Shown: positions 17,819 through 17,982 of the stretch, piece by piece
Layout of the letters: every line of letters begins with the position of its first letter
Numbering within the stretch: the stretch's first letter is position 1
Assembly: GCA_001247695.2 (NCBI GenBank)
Contig: LGRX02024641.1
Location: 1-17,982, forward strand
DNA: 17,982 nt
Direction: 5' to 3'
Origin: Cymbomonas tetramitiformis
Taxonomy: Eukaryota > Chlorophyta > Pyramimonadophyceae > Pyramimonadales > Pyramimonadaceae
Position numbers and translations under genes: made by a program
The notes under the pieces: generated by a model
What the model saw: the letters and a program-made list of their open reading frames with translations, nothing else
What the model was told of the DNA's origin: nothing
Database searches by the model: none

Positions 17819-17982
17819 ATGTCTTCTCTTCGAGTGTTAGTTGACTTACTGCCGTTGTTGCAAAGCCTTGGCAAAGAGGCGCATGATTTCCCTGAGGTGT
17901 ACCCGGTGGATGCAGCAGATGTAGAGCGTGGCATGGAACTTGCTTCACGCATCACAGCCTTCGCTAAGTACTGGTTGGATGT
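17819..17982 (+). CDS. Partial hypothetical reading frame, continues past the window
   Basis: The frame from ATG 17819 stays open to the right edge (54 full codons). It reads MSSLRVLVDLLPLLQSLGKE, then a Pro/Val/Asp stretch, then an amphipathic helix (DVERGMELASRITAFAKYWL). The composition is protein-like. The helical pattern faintly recalls the C-terminal part of DUF3987-type primase/helicase proteins, but that is an impression only. The frame is also open upstream of the ATG to a stop near 17769, so it may be an internal exon entered from a splice acceptor. Confidence 0.3.
   Translation, partial: MSSLRVLVDLLPLLQSLGKEAHDFPEVYPVDAADVERGMELASRITAFAKYWLD

Noticed and set aside
1..17982. tRNA or rRNA genes
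   Set aside because: I saw no cloverleaf with conserved arms and no rRNA-like sequence on either strand by reading.

Overview
The window looks like nuclear DNA of a eukaryote. One gene (2256-7520, + strand) can only be read by joining exons across seven GT...AG introns. The moderate GC content, Ala/Lys-rich low-complexity proteins, large repeat content and a Tnp2-type transposase would fit a repeat-rich alga or early streptophyte, but the sequence does not identify the lineage and I do not name a species.

Layout. (1) 1-846, - strand: a basic/acidic protein of unknown function, cut off by the left edge. (2) 847-1340: intergenic, with a perfect hairpin followed by a T run. (3) 1341-2200: a dense field of CCCTATG-type 11-mers. 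(4) 2256-7520, + strand: a transposase of the Tnp2 (CACTA/EnSpm) family in eight exons, with a frameshift in exon 4. Every intron, and no exon, carries the same 11-bp minisatellite. (5) 7560-8670: more of this repeat family, here arranged as short hairpins and a three-copy 92-bp tandem repeat. (6) 9058-9963, - strand: an acidic ORF without a recognised domain. Upstream of it (9964-10336) is a stretch that could be an LTR or 5' leader. (7) 10337-11977, - strand: a Gag-like ORF with an extended zinc knuckle, broken by a one-base slip in an A/T run and by an exact 13-bp tandem duplication. (8) 12080-13011: a 174-bp satellite, five copies plus a partial one. (9) 13252-16904, - strand: a large protein of about 1,200 residues with Cys-rich zinc-finger modules, eleven Ala/Gly/Glu repeats, a phytanoyl-CoA-hydroxylase-like 2-oxoglutarate/Fe(II) dioxygenase core and an Ala/Lys-rich nuclear-type tail. 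It has a one-base frameshift in its first zinc finger. (10) 16905-17500: the divergent upstream region, with a palindrome and an array of four 56-nt hairpins alternating between two loop types. (11) 17501-17683, + strand: a 60-residue protein with three CxxC pairs. (12) 17819-17982, + strand: the start of another possible reading frame, cut by the right edge.

How the parts relate. Most of the window is mobile or repeat DNA. The two most unusual structures are the transposase whose introns are all filled with one 11-bp minisatellite, and the hairpin array between two divergently oriented zinc-protein genes, one of which carries a dioxygenase domain. Three separate coding regions show single-base losses, two of them in homopolymer runs. 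That is either decay of mobile genes or uncorrected long-read assembly error; the sequence alone cannot decide.
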